A DNA stretch of 64,000 nucleotides from Bartonella harrusi (GCF_024297065.1 NZ_CP101114.1:1116001-1180000); one strand, 5' to 3'. Shown: positions 49,198 to 58,511, counted from the first letter of the stretch. Numbers and translations are program-made. The notes: generated by a model not told the origin, from the sequence alone.

Positions 49198-49971
49198 TTA
49201 TTTCATTTTTCTAAATAAACGAAAAGCATTGCACGTTGTTATCTGAACTGTTTTTTCAATGCTTAAACCAATCGTTTCAGCCAAAATAGCTGCTGTATGG
49301 CAAACAAAAGATGGCTCATTTCTTTTACCTCGATGAGGAATAGGCGCTAAAAATGGTGCATCTGTTTCCACCAATAAATGTTCATGAGAAACAATTTTTG
49401 CTATTTCACGGATTTTAAGCGCATTTTTAAAGGTAAGAATACCTGAAAAAGAAAGATAACCACCAAGTTCAATGCCAGCACGAGCAAGCTGCATTCCAGA
49501 CGAATAACAATGGAGTACAAATGGAAAAGTACCTTCCTTTATCTGTTCGCGTAATATTTTCTCCATATCAGAATCAGCATTACGTGAATGTATAATAAGA
49601 GGAAGCTGTGTTTCTCGAGAAGCAATGATATGTTCTTGAAAAACTTTCTTTTGTTCTTCTGGTGAAGAATAATCATAATGATAATCGAGACCAGATTCCC
49701 CAAAAGCAACAATTTTAGGATGCTCCGAGTGATGAATAAGCTCTTCAGCTGTGATATCTTGTTCTTCATGGGCATGATTGGGATGTGTTCCAACAGAGCA
49801 AAAGACTTGTTCATAATTTTGTGCAATTGCTAAAAGCTTATCCAACTTATGAACATGTGTTGAAACTGTTATCATACGTTTAACATCAGAATCTAAGGCC
49901 CGTTGGATAACATCATCCAAATCTTGTGAGAAATCTTCAAAATCAAGATGACAATGTGTATCAATCAACAT
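49198..49971 (-). CDS. TatD-family metal-dependent hydrolase
   Basis: TatD-family proteins are TIM-barrel metal-dependent nucleases. The 257-residue protein has IDTHCHLDFEDF at the N-terminus (HxH metal ligands), FGESGLDYHYDY near residue 90 with the conserved glutamate, HSRNAD near 127, and ETDAPFLAP near 203 with the metal-binding aspartate. Length and motif order match YcfH/TatD. The start ATG overlaps the end of metG by 11 bases, so it is co-translated with metG. Confidence 0.92.
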   Translation of the reverse strand: MLIDTHCHLDFEDFSQDLDDVIQRALDSDVKRMITVSTHVHKLDKLLAIAQNYEQVFCSVGTHPNHAHEEQDITAEELIHHSEHPKIVAFGESGLDYHYDYSSPEEQKKVFQEHIIASRETQLPLIIHSRNADSDMEKILREQIKEGTFPFVLHCYSSGMQLARAGIELGGYLSFSGILTFKNALKIREIAKIVSHEHLLVETDAPFLAPIPHRGKRNEPSFVCHTAAILAETIGLSIEKTVQITTCNAFRLFRKMK

Positions 49972-51520
49972 GGTGAAGCGCGTCTTTCTTCAAGATATAA
50001 CGGGGGAAAATTGGTTCTGGTGGTGGAAGATCAAGACCTGCTTGAATTTCTGAATGACTGATATGATGTAGTAATCGACTGTCTTTTGCAATCGCAAGGC
50101 TATCAAGAAGCTTGGTTGCTGACTGTGGTATGAAAGGCAAGAGCATAATCCCTATTCGCCGCAGTGTCTCTACAGTGATGTAAAGAACTGTAGAAAATCT
50201 TTCTGGATTATTGTTTCGTAAACTCCAAGGCTGTTCGCTGGCAAAATAGCGATTAGCATCTGTTACAACTGAAAAAATAGCTGAAAGTGCTACATGCATC
50301 TCATGAGAAGACATAGCTTGGCGTATCATCTCAAGCGCTTGAAGAGATTGTTGTAAAAGCTGTTGATCTTGAACGAAAAGTGCAGCGGGGATAGGAATTT
50401 TTTCATTACAATTTTTGGCAATCATAGACAAAGAGCGCTGTGCTAAATTGCCAAGATCATTAGCAAGATCCGCATTAATGCGATTTACAAAGCTATCATG
50501 GCTATAACTACCATCTTGTCCAAATGGCACTTCACGAAGAAGAAAATAACGTACCTGATCGAGACCATAGTGATCAACCATTTCAAACGGATCAACAACA
50601 TTTCCAATGGACTTTGACATTTTTGCACCACGATTGAGTAAAAAACCATGTGCAAAAATATGCTTAGGCATTTCAATTCCAGCAGACATTAAAAATGCCG
50701 GCCAATAAACCGCATGAAAACGAATAATATCTTTACCAATAATATGAGCATTTGCAGGCCAAAAATTACGTTTATTCGAATTTTTATCGAAAAAGCCAAT
50801 TGCTGAAAGATAATTTGTCAGGGCATCAACCCAAACATACATCACGTGTTTTGTATTACCTGGAACAGGAACCCCCCAATTAAAATTCGTTCGTGAAATG
50901 GAAATATCTTTTAAACCTGATTTAATAAAACTTATAATTTCATTACGTCGCTCAAATGGAGCAATAAAATCAGAATGTTTTTCATAATATTCAAGAAGCG
51001 TTTTTTCATAACGGGAAAGTCTAAAAAAATAACTTTCTTCTTCGTTCCATTCAACTGGAGAGCCTAGCTCCTTTTCACGACGGATATTATCTTCTCCAAC
51101 GACAGTATCCTTCTCATCATAATAAGATTCCTGACGAACTGAGTACCAACCCGTATAACGGCCAAGATAAATATCGCCATTTTCTTCCATCTTTTTCCAA
51201 ATTTCTTGACAAGCTTGATAATGGCGCTCTTCTGTTGTGCGAATAAAATCGTCATTAGAACAATTTAATACTGTAAGCATTTTTTGAAATACTGCACTGT
51301 TGCGCTCTGCAAGCTGTTTAGGTGTTATACCTAATGCTGCTGCTGTCTGTTGCATCTTTAAACCGTGTTCATCTGTCCCAGAGAGAAAAAATACATTTTT
51401 TCCGTCCAATCGTTGAAAACGGGCCAAAACATCGCTTGCAATAGCACTATAGGCATGCCCAATATGGGGCGTGCCATTCGGATAAAAAATTGGAGTTGTT
51501 ATGTAATATGTGTCACGCAT
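49961..51520 (-). CDS. metG: Methionyl-tRNA synthetase
   Basis: MetRS charges initiator and elongator tRNA-Met. From ATG 51520 the product is 519 residues and begins MRDTYYITTPIFYPNGTPHI with the HIGH motif at residues about 19-22. The KMSKS motif is in NRGAKMSKSIGNVVD near residue 300. The zinc-knuckle cysteines are not evident, consistent with the shorter MetRS form without a C-terminal tRNA-binding EMAP domain. The frame extends to 51604, but the extra residues are not family-like and GAG seven bases before ATG 51520 is a suitable site. It lies after holB in the run tmk-holB-metG-tatD. Confidence 0.95.
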   Translation of the reverse strand: MRDTYYITTPIFYPNGTPHIGHAYSAIASDVLARFQRLDGKNVFFLSGTDEHGLKMQQTAAALGITPKQLAERNSAVFQKMLTVLNCSNDDFIRTTEERHYQACQEIWKKMEENGDIYLGRYTGWYSVRQESYYDEKDTVVGEDNIRREKELGSPVEWNEEESYFFRLSRYEKTLLEYYEKHSDFIAPFERRNEIISFIKSGLKDISISRTNFNWGVPVPGNTKHVMYVWVDALTNYLSAIGFFDKNSNKRNFWPANAHIIGKDIIRFHAVYWPAFLMSAGIEMPKHIFAHGFLLNRGAKMSKSIGNVVDPFEMVDHYGLDQVRYFLLREVPFGQDGSYSHDSFVNRINADLANDLGNLAQRSLSMIAKNCNEKIPIPAALFVQDQQLLQQSLQALEMIRQAMSSHEMHVALSAIFSVVTDANRYFASEQPWSLRNNNPERFSTVLYITVETLRRIGIMLLPFIPQSATKLLDSLAIAKDSRLLHHISHSEIQAGLDLPPPEPIFPRYILKKDALHHVD

Positions 51521-51581
51521 GTCAAACTCGTCGTAAAATACAATAAAAGATACAATGACATAACGTCTGTTAATCACATTG

Positions 51582-52637
51582 TCACGGAAAAAGCTCACTT
51601 TCACGAATGATCTTGTGAACTTTAAAAAGCAGATTAATAATGAATTGCTTCTTATCGAGATTAAACGCTTGTATTTCCCCTATCTCTTGATGAATTTCCT
51701 GCCATGCTTGCGCACATTTTTTTGAGAGAGCTAAATTTTCCCTTTCGATAAGCATAATAGCTTTTTTTTGAATTTTATCAAGAATTTCATCACAAAATTG
51801 TTGAAATTGAACCCCTAAAGAAAGAGAGGAAAGTGTTTGTGCAACTGTATGTACAACCGTTGGATTGCAAACAGATTGTTCTAAGAGAGTATCAATAGTT
51901 CTCATAATTTCAAAACCACCATCGCAAAGAAATAAAGTCGCTTTCCGAGGACTTCCTTTAGACCTTTGAATAATCATTTCAACGGTTTTTTCATCCGGTA
52001 AATTCTGATTGGAAAAAATATGTGTAATGGCTTTTTTCATTTCATCATCACACAATGGTCGCAAAGAAATTTGCTGACAGCGTGAACGAATTGTTGGAAG
52101 TAATTTTCCTAGAGAATGGGTGATAAGAATAAATAAAGTCTTTTTAGGAGGCTCTTCAAGCGTTTTAAGAATTGCATTCGCCGCACTTCTCTTCATATCA
52201 TCCGCAGAATCAATGATAACAATACGCCACCCATTATCTTGCGATGTTTGATTTAAAAAATGCATAATATCGCGGATATCATCAATGAGTATACCTGTTT
52301 TAAACTTTTGCGTTTTTAAATCAAAGCGACGTGAAATATATAAAAGATTAGGATGACTTCCCTGCCCAATTTGGTGCCATGTCATAGAATGATGTTCTGG
52401 TTGCAGGAAATTATCTCTTTGAGAACTTAAGATATTCCAAGCAAGATGAAATGCCAATGTAGCTTTACCAATTCCTTGCTTTCCTTCAAATAATAAAGCA
52501 TGATGTAAACGCCCTTCTTTAAGCATTTGTGCTAAAAAATGACGAACATCTTTATGCCCAAAGATCCTGTTATTCTGCGAAGGGGATAAAACTGTATCAA
52601 TATCATCATAATGGCGCAAAAAATTTACATCACTCAT
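51582..52637 (-). CDS. holB: DNA polymerase III subunit delta'
   Basis: HolB is the delta' subunit of the clamp loader, helping load the beta clamp on DNA. The 351-residue AAA+ protein has HHALLFEGKQGIGKATLAFH (P-loop region, residues about 45-64) and the later NAILKTLEEPPKKTLFILITH and IRSRCQQISLRPL segments (SRC motif) near residues 165-200. ATG 52637 overlaps the tmk stop as ATGA, so the longer frame from 52667 is rejected. It sits between tmk and metG. Confidence 0.92.
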   Translation of the reverse strand: MSDVNFLRHYDDIDTVLSPSQNNRIFGHKDVRHFLAQMLKEGRLHHALLFEGKQGIGKATLAFHLAWNILSSQRDNFLQPEHHSMTWHQIGQGSHPNLLYISRRFDLKTQKFKTGILIDDIRDIMHFLNQTSQDNGWRIVIIDSADDMKRSAANAILKTLEEPPKKTLFILITHSLGKLLPTIRSRCQQISLRPLCDDEMKKAITHIFSNQNLPDEKTVEMIIQRSKGSPRKATLFLCDGGFEIMRTIDTLLEQSVCNPTVVHTVAQTLSSLSLGVQFQQFCDEILDKIQKKAIMLIERENLALSKKCAQAWQEIHQEIGEIQAFNLDKKQFIINLLFKVHKIIRESELFP

Positions 52638-53278
52638 GAAAACTGTTCCAACATTGCCTGATAACAAATGTCTTTTATTTGTTGTGCAATAATTTCCACT
52701 GTACTTGTAGCATCAATTACACGAAACCGATGAGGTTCCTGTTTAGCTAATTGCAGAAAGGCTTGTCGCCTTTGCTCTTGTATCTCGACATTATCTTTTT
52801 CAAAATAATCTATCGTTGCTGTTTTGTTTCTTCGCAAATTTGCACGCTCCAGCCCATATGTTGCTGGTATATCTAACAAAAATGTTAAATGAGGCATTAT
52901 TCCATTGAGGGCAATACATTCTAATGTAGAAAGAGTAGAAGAACTGATTTGACCATTGAGTCCTTGATAAACGCGTGTAGAATCAATGAAACGATCACAT
53001 AAAACAACTTTGCCTTTTTGCAATGCAGGTATAATAACTTCACTCACATGATCGGCACGTGCTGCTGTAAATAAAAGCGTTTCCATTAACAATCCATACT
53101 GTTGAGCTTGACCAGACAATAGAATATAGCGGATCGCTTCTGCGCCTTCTGTCCCTCCTGGCTCTCGTGTTGTAACAACATCATACCCTTGGCTAGAAAG
53201 ATACTGAGAAAGCAAAAAAACTTGTACTGTTTTTCCCGCTCCCTCTCCTCCTTCAAATGTAATAAAATAACCTGACAC
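52634..53278 (-). CDS. tmk: Thymidylate kinase
   Basis: Tmk phosphorylates dTMP to dTDP. The 214-residue protein has the P-loop FEGGEGAGKTVQ (residues about 8-19), REPGGTEGAEAIR (DR(E)/RxPGG region) near residue 39, LCDRFIDSTRVYQG near 90 and a basic LID segment LRRNKTATIDYFE near 150. Its stop overlaps the holB ATG by four bases. The P-loop has valine-glutamine after threonine where many species have S/T-Q. Confidence 0.94.
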   Translation of the reverse strand: MSGYFITFEGGEGAGKTVQVFLLSQYLSSQGYDVVTTREPGGTEGAEAIRYILLSGQAQQYGLLMETLLFTAARADHVSEVIIPALQKGKVVLCDRFIDSTRVYQGLNGQISSSTLSTLECIALNGIMPHLTFLLDIPATYGLERANLRRNKTATIDYFEKDNVEIQEQRRQAFLQLAKQEPHRFRVIDATSTVEIIAQQIKDICYQAMLEQFS

Positions 53279-53310
53279 GTATAAACCTTAATCTTATTAT
53301 GGAGCACATA

Positions 53311-54474
53311 TTATAAATATTTTCGTAACCATCCAATTGTTATTTCATAGAATGCATTTTTTGCTTTTGCAAAAAAGCTTCCCTCCTGAACAATATTTCC
53401 AGCAAAAACCTTTTTTTCAAGAAGAACTTTTTTATCTTCTAGAATTTGAAGAACACCAACTTTTTGCCCCAGAAAAATGGGGGCTTTTAAAGGACCTCGA
53501 TATTTAATTTTTGCCTTAACATTTAAATTTTTTTCATTTGAAAGCATAATGTCTACATGTTCTTTAATAATAAGGGAAACAGAGTTTTGTGTTCCACCAT
53601 AAACAGAAGCATGGCCAACCGTCTCTCCCTTTGTAAAAATCGTTTTAAGATCAAAAGCTGTCATTCCCCATTGAAGAATGCGTTCTATTTCTTTTGTATG
53701 CCCTTTGTCCTTTTGCAAACCATTTATTGCTAAGAAAAGACGTCGATGATTTTGATAGGCGGCAATAACCATTGAAAAACCTTCTTCTGTACTGTAGCCG
53801 AACCCAAATCCTTCTACACCAATTTCCTTAGAAATAAGAGGATTTTTATTCCGTTGAAAAATCTTATTCCAAGTAAAATCAGGTTCACGGTAAAGCATAT
53901 AATAATCAGGATACTCACGAATAATATGACGCACTAATATAATCATATCGCGTAATGTCACGAACTGCCCTTCTTCTGGAAGACCTGTCGCATTAACAAA
54001 ATGGCTATGCGATAATCCAAGCACTTTTGCTCGTTCATTCATCAGTTTTGCAAAATCAGACTCGTTTCCCGATACTCCTTCAGCAAGGGTAATAGCAGCA
54101 TCATTTCCATTGACAATAATTAAACCGCGCAAAAGATCAGAGATACTAACTTCTGACTTCACTTTCGCAAACATCGTTGTTGTACCGGAGGGTGCTCCCC
54201 CCTTACGCCAAGCATTTTCACTTACAGTAAATGTTTGTGTACTGCTTAACAATCCTTTTTTTAATTGATGAAATATGACTTCAGCTGTCATCAATTTTGC
54301 TAATGAAGCAGGAGGAAAAGTCATATCACTCTGTTTTTCAAAAAGTATTGTATCTGTGTCATTATCTAATAGCAATAATTGTGATGCAGAAGTTTGAAAA
54401 TCCTGCGCGTTTCCCCCTCCATCCAATATTAATATCCAAAATAATGTAAATAAAATTCTCAATGCTCTGCGCAT
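53311..54474 (-). CDS. D-alanyl-D-alanine carboxypeptidase family protein (DacA/PBP5-like) with altered motifs
   Basis: Members of this family trim terminal D-alanine from peptidoglycan stems. The 387-residue protein begins at ATG 54474 after an excellent GGAGGAG site; it has a signal peptide (ILFTLFWILILDGGGNA). The nucleophile motif SLAK (SxxK) is in PPASLAKLMTAEV near residue 57. The second motif, normally SxN, reads NGN in IVNGNDAAITLAEG near 117, and at the place of KTG I read VEGFGFGYSTEEG, so two of three active-site motifs differ from canonical. A C-terminal PBP5-like domain and a final amphipathic helix (AFYEITIGWLRKYL) are present. Activity is therefore uncertain. Confidence 0.82.
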   Translation of the reverse strand: MRRALRILFTLFWILILDGGGNAQDFQTSASQLLLLDNDTDTILFEKQSDMTFPPASLAKLMTAEVIFHQLKKGLLSSTQTFTVSENAWRKGGAPSGTTTMFAKVKSEVSISDLLRGLIIVNGNDAAITLAEGVSGNESDFAKLMNERAKVLGLSHSHFVNATGLPEEGQFVTLRDMIILVRHIIREYPDYYMLYREPDFTWNKIFQRNKNPLISKEIGVEGFGFGYSTEEGFSMVIAAYQNHRRLFLAINGLQKDKGHTKEIERILQWGMTAFDLKTIFTKGETVGHASVYGGTQNSVSLIIKEHVDIMLSNEKNLNVKAKIKYRGPLKAPIFLGQKVGVLQILEDKKVLLEKKVFAGNIVQEGSFFAKAKNAFYEITIGWLRKYL

Positions 54475-54676
54475 AACCGCTCCTCCCATATCTAAAGGAG
54501 AAGCATAAAGAATCTTCTCATACAAGGAAAGATTTGTTTTTTCGCAAACTGAGAATCATTAAAAAATGAAAACAGTTTTTTATTTTTGCTCAGTATCATC
54601 AAAATAAATCAGCATGCTATGCTCTCTTTTTTTCTCGCATAAAATTTATTTTTGATATCTTAAATACGTGCAAAAC

Positions 54677-54860
54677 GTTTAGCTATTTAAAAACGGTTTT
54701 GCTTTTTCTAATGCTTCCACTAACTGATCAATATTTTCGTGAGTAATGACTTAACCGTTTAAAGCTTTTTGTGTGTATAGGTTAACAGGATTGCTTCATG
54801 TGAATGATGCTTTTAGAAGATTACCTTTTTTACAACAATACACAATCTCATTTTTTTTAA
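54677..54860 (-). pseudogene. Partial, internally deleted copy of sufS
   Basis: The minus strand from 54801 downward is very similar to two parts of sufS. The first matches sufS bases 35383-35440 (HETTLLTYAHEKLETVKSL region) and the second matches 35634-35700, the last 20 codons (YEDIDQLVEALEKA) and stop; about 195 bases between them are missing. The fragment has in-frame stops. Weaker similarity to the preceding sufS sequence may continue to about 54860. It is a relic in the 54526-54956 gap between the dacA-like gene and rlpA; the rest of that gap shows no gene. Confidence 0.75.
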
Positions 54861-54956
54861 AGACAGAGTTCTAATACAAAACAGCGCTCCTTATCATCTA
54901 TAATTTTCAAATCATAGATAATAAGAGACAAAAATATTCTATTAAAATACTTGTCA

Positions 54957-55811
54957 TTAATTGAGGTGTATCTTTTTTGCTGGTTTATTTACAAAAGCTA
55001 CTTGATCAAACAATATTGGCTTATCAATCAAAACAGGACCAATTTCTGGCAATCTTATTAAACCAGCCTCATTTGGTCGCTTTTGGTTATCTGCTCCGAA
55101 CTTTCTCTCTAATATGGCTTTTTCTCTTTCTTTAGAAAAATTTGCCAATACCAATGAGGATGAAGCGTAATTTCCTGATGTATAAGAAGCCATTAAATAA
55201 TTACTATCATAATGGCCAACTGGTGCTTCAGAAATATATTCCACTTTAACATTTGCCACACCTGCACTTGCATAACCAAGCATTTCCGCAGCTTTTTTTG
55301 ATAGATCAATAATTCTATCTTTCATAAAAGGACCACGATCATTAACTCTAACAACGATAGAAGATCCATTTGCTAGATTAGTAACACGAGCATAACTGGG
55401 CAAAGGCATAGTCGGGTGAGCTGCAGTCAAAAGATTCATATCATAAACCTCACCATTTGCTGTTAAACGCCCATGAAAATCTGAACCATACCATGATGCT
55501 TCACCAATACGTTTATAAGTTGGATCATTTTGGGGATGATACCATTTCCCTTTTATTTGGTAAGGTTTACCAACAACAGCACGTCCACTTCCCTTTCCTT
55601 TTGATTGACTTTGCTTACTTGGTGTTTTTTTAAGAAGTACAGCAATTTTTACATCCGTTGGTTTATTATTATGATAAAAATTCTTTACTCCCAAGAATGT
55701 TGTTTGGCTTGCGCAGCAAGATACCAGTAACTGGGAAACAGCAAATATAGAAAAAAAATGAAATATTGAATTAAGAATGGAAGTAAACTTCTCTTTGCTA
55801 ATTAAAAGCAT
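54957..55811 (-). CDS. rlpA: RlpA-like septal ring lytic transglycosylase, lipoprotein
   Basis: RlpA is a lytic transglycosylase acting on stem-less glycan strands at the division site, usually as an outer-membrane lipoprotein. The 284-residue product has a signal peptide with a lipobox (SQLLVSCCAS, cysteine near residue 32). The double-psi beta-barrel domain spans residues about 100-190: GEASWYGSDFHGRLTANGE, the DRGPF catalytic-aspartate motif in VRVNDRGPFMKDRIIDLSK. I see no C-terminal SPOR domain; the tail after about 215 is unstructured. It is a monocistronic minus-strand gene downstream of the sufS relic. Confidence 0.92.
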   Translation of the reverse strand: MLLISKEKFTSILNSIFHFFSIFAVSQLLVSCCASQTTFLGVKNFYHNNKPTDVKIAVLLKKTPSKQSQSKGKGSGRAVVGKPYQIKGKWYHPQNDPTYKRIGEASWYGSDFHGRLTANGEVYDMNLLTAAHPTMPLPSYARVTNLANGSSIVVRVNDRGPFMKDRIIDLSKKAAEMLGYASAGVANVKVEYISEAPVGHYDSNYLMASYTSGNYASSSLVLANFSKEREKAILERKFGADNQKRPNEAGLIRLPEIGPVLIDKPILFDQVAFVNKPAKKIHLN

Positions 55812-56456
55812 CTGTCAGCTCGCTCATTTCTATTGAAGTACATACTGCAAAAACCACACTGCATCTTCATGCCATAGTGAAATTCACATTTTTGGATGAT
55901 TCCCCTCGCGCACTCACAATATCTTTAAAAAGCATTTTTTATCAAGAAATTAATACAACATTAATCTTTTTATGATCTTTCACAAAAAAGATTAGAGTAT
56001 AACAAACATTAGAATGAATTAAAAAAATAAATAAATCAATATATTAATAAAAAATACAATCACACGATATAAACTGTGGATAAATACAATTATTCTGCAA
56101 AATGAGCGACAAATTTTTCTGATTACAATAGAAAAAATCATTATTAACGAAGCAGTTGAATAACTACGTACTATTCCTCTTAATATTGGTGAGCGCGTAG
56201 GGATTCGAATCATATTTTACGATACAAAATATTGATTTTATTGATATTTTAAATGGTTAGTGACCTTATAATAAGGTGTGAGAATAAGATTTTCTAACGC
56301 ACCTCCGCAACATGAACATTTTTTTATTTTCCTCTTTTCTAATCACTCCTAATATTTCTTTGAAGGATTTTCAATCATGTTATAAAAAACTTTAAAAGTT
56401 TTATAAACATACCAACAGTTTTACGATACAATGGATCAGAAGATGTAATAGTGAAA
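55812..56456. other. Intergenic region at the left edge of the integrated element
   Basis: This 645-base AT-rich region has no gene. It should carry the rlpA promoter at its left side, although I could not pick a specific site. At 56187-56210 it contains a sequence like the 3' end of a tRNA gene (separate entry). Sequence beyond that belongs to the degraded element. Confidence 0.45.
56187..56210 (-). other. tRNA 3'-end-like sequence, possible attachment site
   Basis: On the minus strand these 24 bases read as T-loop TTCGAAT, T-stem CCCTA, an acceptor strand CGCGCTC, discriminator A and CCA. Only the 3' portion is present; the matching 5' T-stem is replaced by ATATGA and no D or anticodon arms are upstream. 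This is the normal look of the short tRNA duplication left at one end of an element integrated by a tyrosine recombinase. The next genes are element genes. I did not find the matching copy elsewhere in the window. Confidence 0.55.
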
Positions 56457-56766
56457 CTATCGCGACAAACATCCGATTCTGTCCTTAAACGGGCAGCCGC
56501 CTCTTGGTTCTGCCTCATCAACCCAACAAAGCAAAATACGCCCCATCGACTTAATGCTTGCTATACTGCGGTCAAGACCTGAAAGCTGAAAGGCGATACG
56601 ATCATCACGAGACTTAATTGAAGACTCCCCAACCTTGTAATAGTCCTTTAAGAAATCATGACCTTCAATGGCTCGTTTGATTTCCTCCAAAGAGCTCTCT
56701 GCGAGCGAATTCTGGAACTGACGTGCACAAAGGGTATCCAATTCAACGTATTGATTTATAAAGACA
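56457..56766 (-). pseudogene. Phage terminase large subunit fragment
   Basis: About 95 codons encode ARQFQNSLAESSLEEIKRAI and, after KSRDDRIAFQLSGLDRSIAS, the hallmark SIKSMGRILLCWVDEAEP. This resembles the ATPase region of PBSX-type large terminases, where the WVDEAEP is the Walker B (VDEAE) segment. The sequence after DEAEP is out of frame and ends within 15 residues; upstream a TAA stops the frame near 56768. Only a middle piece of a normally 400-500-residue protein remains, so this is a prophage relic at the edge of the element. The plus-strand frames here are shadows. Confidence 0.65.
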
Positions 56767-56917
56767 ATTTAGCGTTATTCATATTGAATGAGAGACCCGA
56801 ATATTGTAAGATTCTCTCATCTCAAATCCCCTTATCTTGAATCAATCAAAACCATCCCTTTGCACGTCACAAGTGGGGTTGGTGTGTGGGGTGAAAACCG
56901 TTTAGAAAGGAACAAAA

Positions 56918-58086
56918 ATGCCTCTTATGAATCGTCTCAATACCAAGGGCTGTCGCAACATTGGGGGCCGGTAAATAGTATGATGGTGCCAGCTTGCACC
57001 TTCATAAGTGTAAAGATGGGGGATGCTCAATGGCTTTATCGCTATACCATTCACGGGCGGCGGCGTGAAATGGGCTTGGGTGCTTTAAGAGATGTCTCTT
57101 TAAAACAAGCCCGTGAATTGGCAACTGGGTGGCGTTCTGTTTTACGTGAGGCTTGTAACCCCATTAAAGAACGTGAGAAACAAAAGCGTGAAGCGATGCG
57201 TAATCTGCATTACTTAAAAGATATCGCTCTCGATGCTTTTGAAAGCCGTAAAGCTGAACTCAAAAATGATGGTAAAAATGGAGATTGGTTTTCATCTTTA
57301 CAACTTCATATTCTCCCCAAATGAGGTTGCTTACCGGTTTCAGAGATTACACAAACAAAGATACGCAATACACTCGCACCGATTTGGCATACAAAAGCTG
57401 GGACTGCCTATAAAGCACTAAACCGCCTTAATATTTGTTTCAAACATGCTGCTGCATTGGGTTTGGATGTTGATTTACAAGCAACAGAAAAAGCAAAAGC
57501 TCTTTTAGGCAAACAACGCCATAAAACGCAAAACGTACCGGCTATGGATTGGAAAGAGATACCGGCTTTTTATAAAATGCTCTGTCAAAAAGCAATCATG
57601 ACACAACTGGCTTTGCGTCTGCTTATTCTGACAGGGGTTCGTACATATCCTTTGCGTCATATCCATAAAGATCAAGTTGATGAAGATATATGGACCATCC
57701 CTGCTGAGAATATGAAAGGAAGGCGTGATGCTACAACAGAGTTTCGCATGCCTTTATCAAATGAAGCATTGGAAATTTTAAAACAAGCACACTTGCTTTT
57801 TCGCAATGATTTCTTTTTCTCTGCAACTGGTCGTGGTCCCCTTGGTGAAACTTGTATGTCACAATATATGAAAAAAACTGAACTTGATGCCTGTCCGCAT
57901 GGTTTTCGTTCTAGTCTACGAGATTGGCTCGCAGAAACAACTGATGCTCCTTTTGAGGTCGCAGAAACCATTCTAGGTCATACGGTTGGGGGTAAAGTAG
58001 AGCGTGCCTACCGTCGTACTGACTATTTAGAGCAGCGCCGTGTTTATATGGATAAATGGGCGACTTATGTCACAAGCAAATCTTAA
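56918..58086 (+). pseudogene. Tyrosine integrase with multiple lesions
   Basis: The ancestral protein (about 385 residues) starts at ATG 56918 (MPLMNRLN) after an AAGGA site. Lesions seen: an extra G in the run at 56963-56967, a TAG at 56976, an extra T near 57030 before AQWLYRYTIHGRRREMGLG (P4-integrase-like N-terminal domain), and a TGA at 57322-57324 in an otherwise open frame. The C-terminal catalytic part from 57457 has LRLLILTGVRTYPLRHIH (Arg I region), HGFRSSLRDW (HxxR), AETILGHTVGG (H) and ends with a tyrosine in ERAYRRTDYLEQRR. It is the P4/phage-like integrase with a DUF4102-type arm-binding domain. Nonfunctional as sequenced. Confidence 0.88.
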
Positions 58087-58089
58087 AAG

Positions 58090-58115
58090 ATGGGGGCTTG
58101 TACCCCATTTTTATT
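58090..58115 (+). terminator. Rho-independent terminator after the integrase
   Basis: ATGGGG (58090-58095) pairs with CCCCAT (58103-58108) around a seven-base loop and is followed by TTTTATTTC, four bases after the integrase stop codon. Confidence 0.75.
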
Positions 58116-58304
58116 TCATTATCTGTGGATAACTTTCTCTCTTCGTTCTCTCATTCCGTTTCAATAAGACTCATAAATTATCAAATGAGAAATTACATCA
58201 TAAAGTACTGTTTTTTATGATTAAACTTACTTTCCAATCTCAATAAATATGGTTAATAAATACTTATGATTTGTTACTCTTTTTTAGATTGAAAGGATTT
58301 AGTT

Positions 58305-58511
58305 ATGACTGAAAATGATGTTCTTCTTACAGACCGTGAAAGTGCAAAATTATTGCATATAAGCGTTTCAACATTCCGTCGCCATGTCACCAATGGATCT
58401 TTACCAAAATCCTTAAAATTTGGTTCTTTATCGCGCTGGTTACAATCCGATCTGCTGAATGTGATTGAAAAAGCCAAAACGCAACGTCAACATCTCAGTG
58501 ATGTGGCATAA
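58305..58511 (+). CDS. AlpA-type small regulator / excisionase-like DNA-binding protein
   Basis: A 68-residue protein with a MerR/AlpA-like helix-turn-helix: LTDRESAKLLHISVSTFRRHV (residues about 7-27) followed by GSLPKSLKFGSLSRWLQSDLL, the usual AlpA wing and helix. AAAGGA lies eight bases before ATG 58305. Such proteins control or assist excision of integrated elements and often lie next to integrases. It is intact although the integrase is broken. Confidence 0.75.
   Translation: MTENDVLLTDRESAKLLHISVSTFRRHVTNGSLPKSLKFGSLSRWLQSDLLNVIEKAKTQRQHLSDVA

Noticed and set aside
56187-56210. A functional tRNA gene here
   Set aside because: Only the 3' arm exists; the T-stem does not pair and no D or anticodon arms are found.
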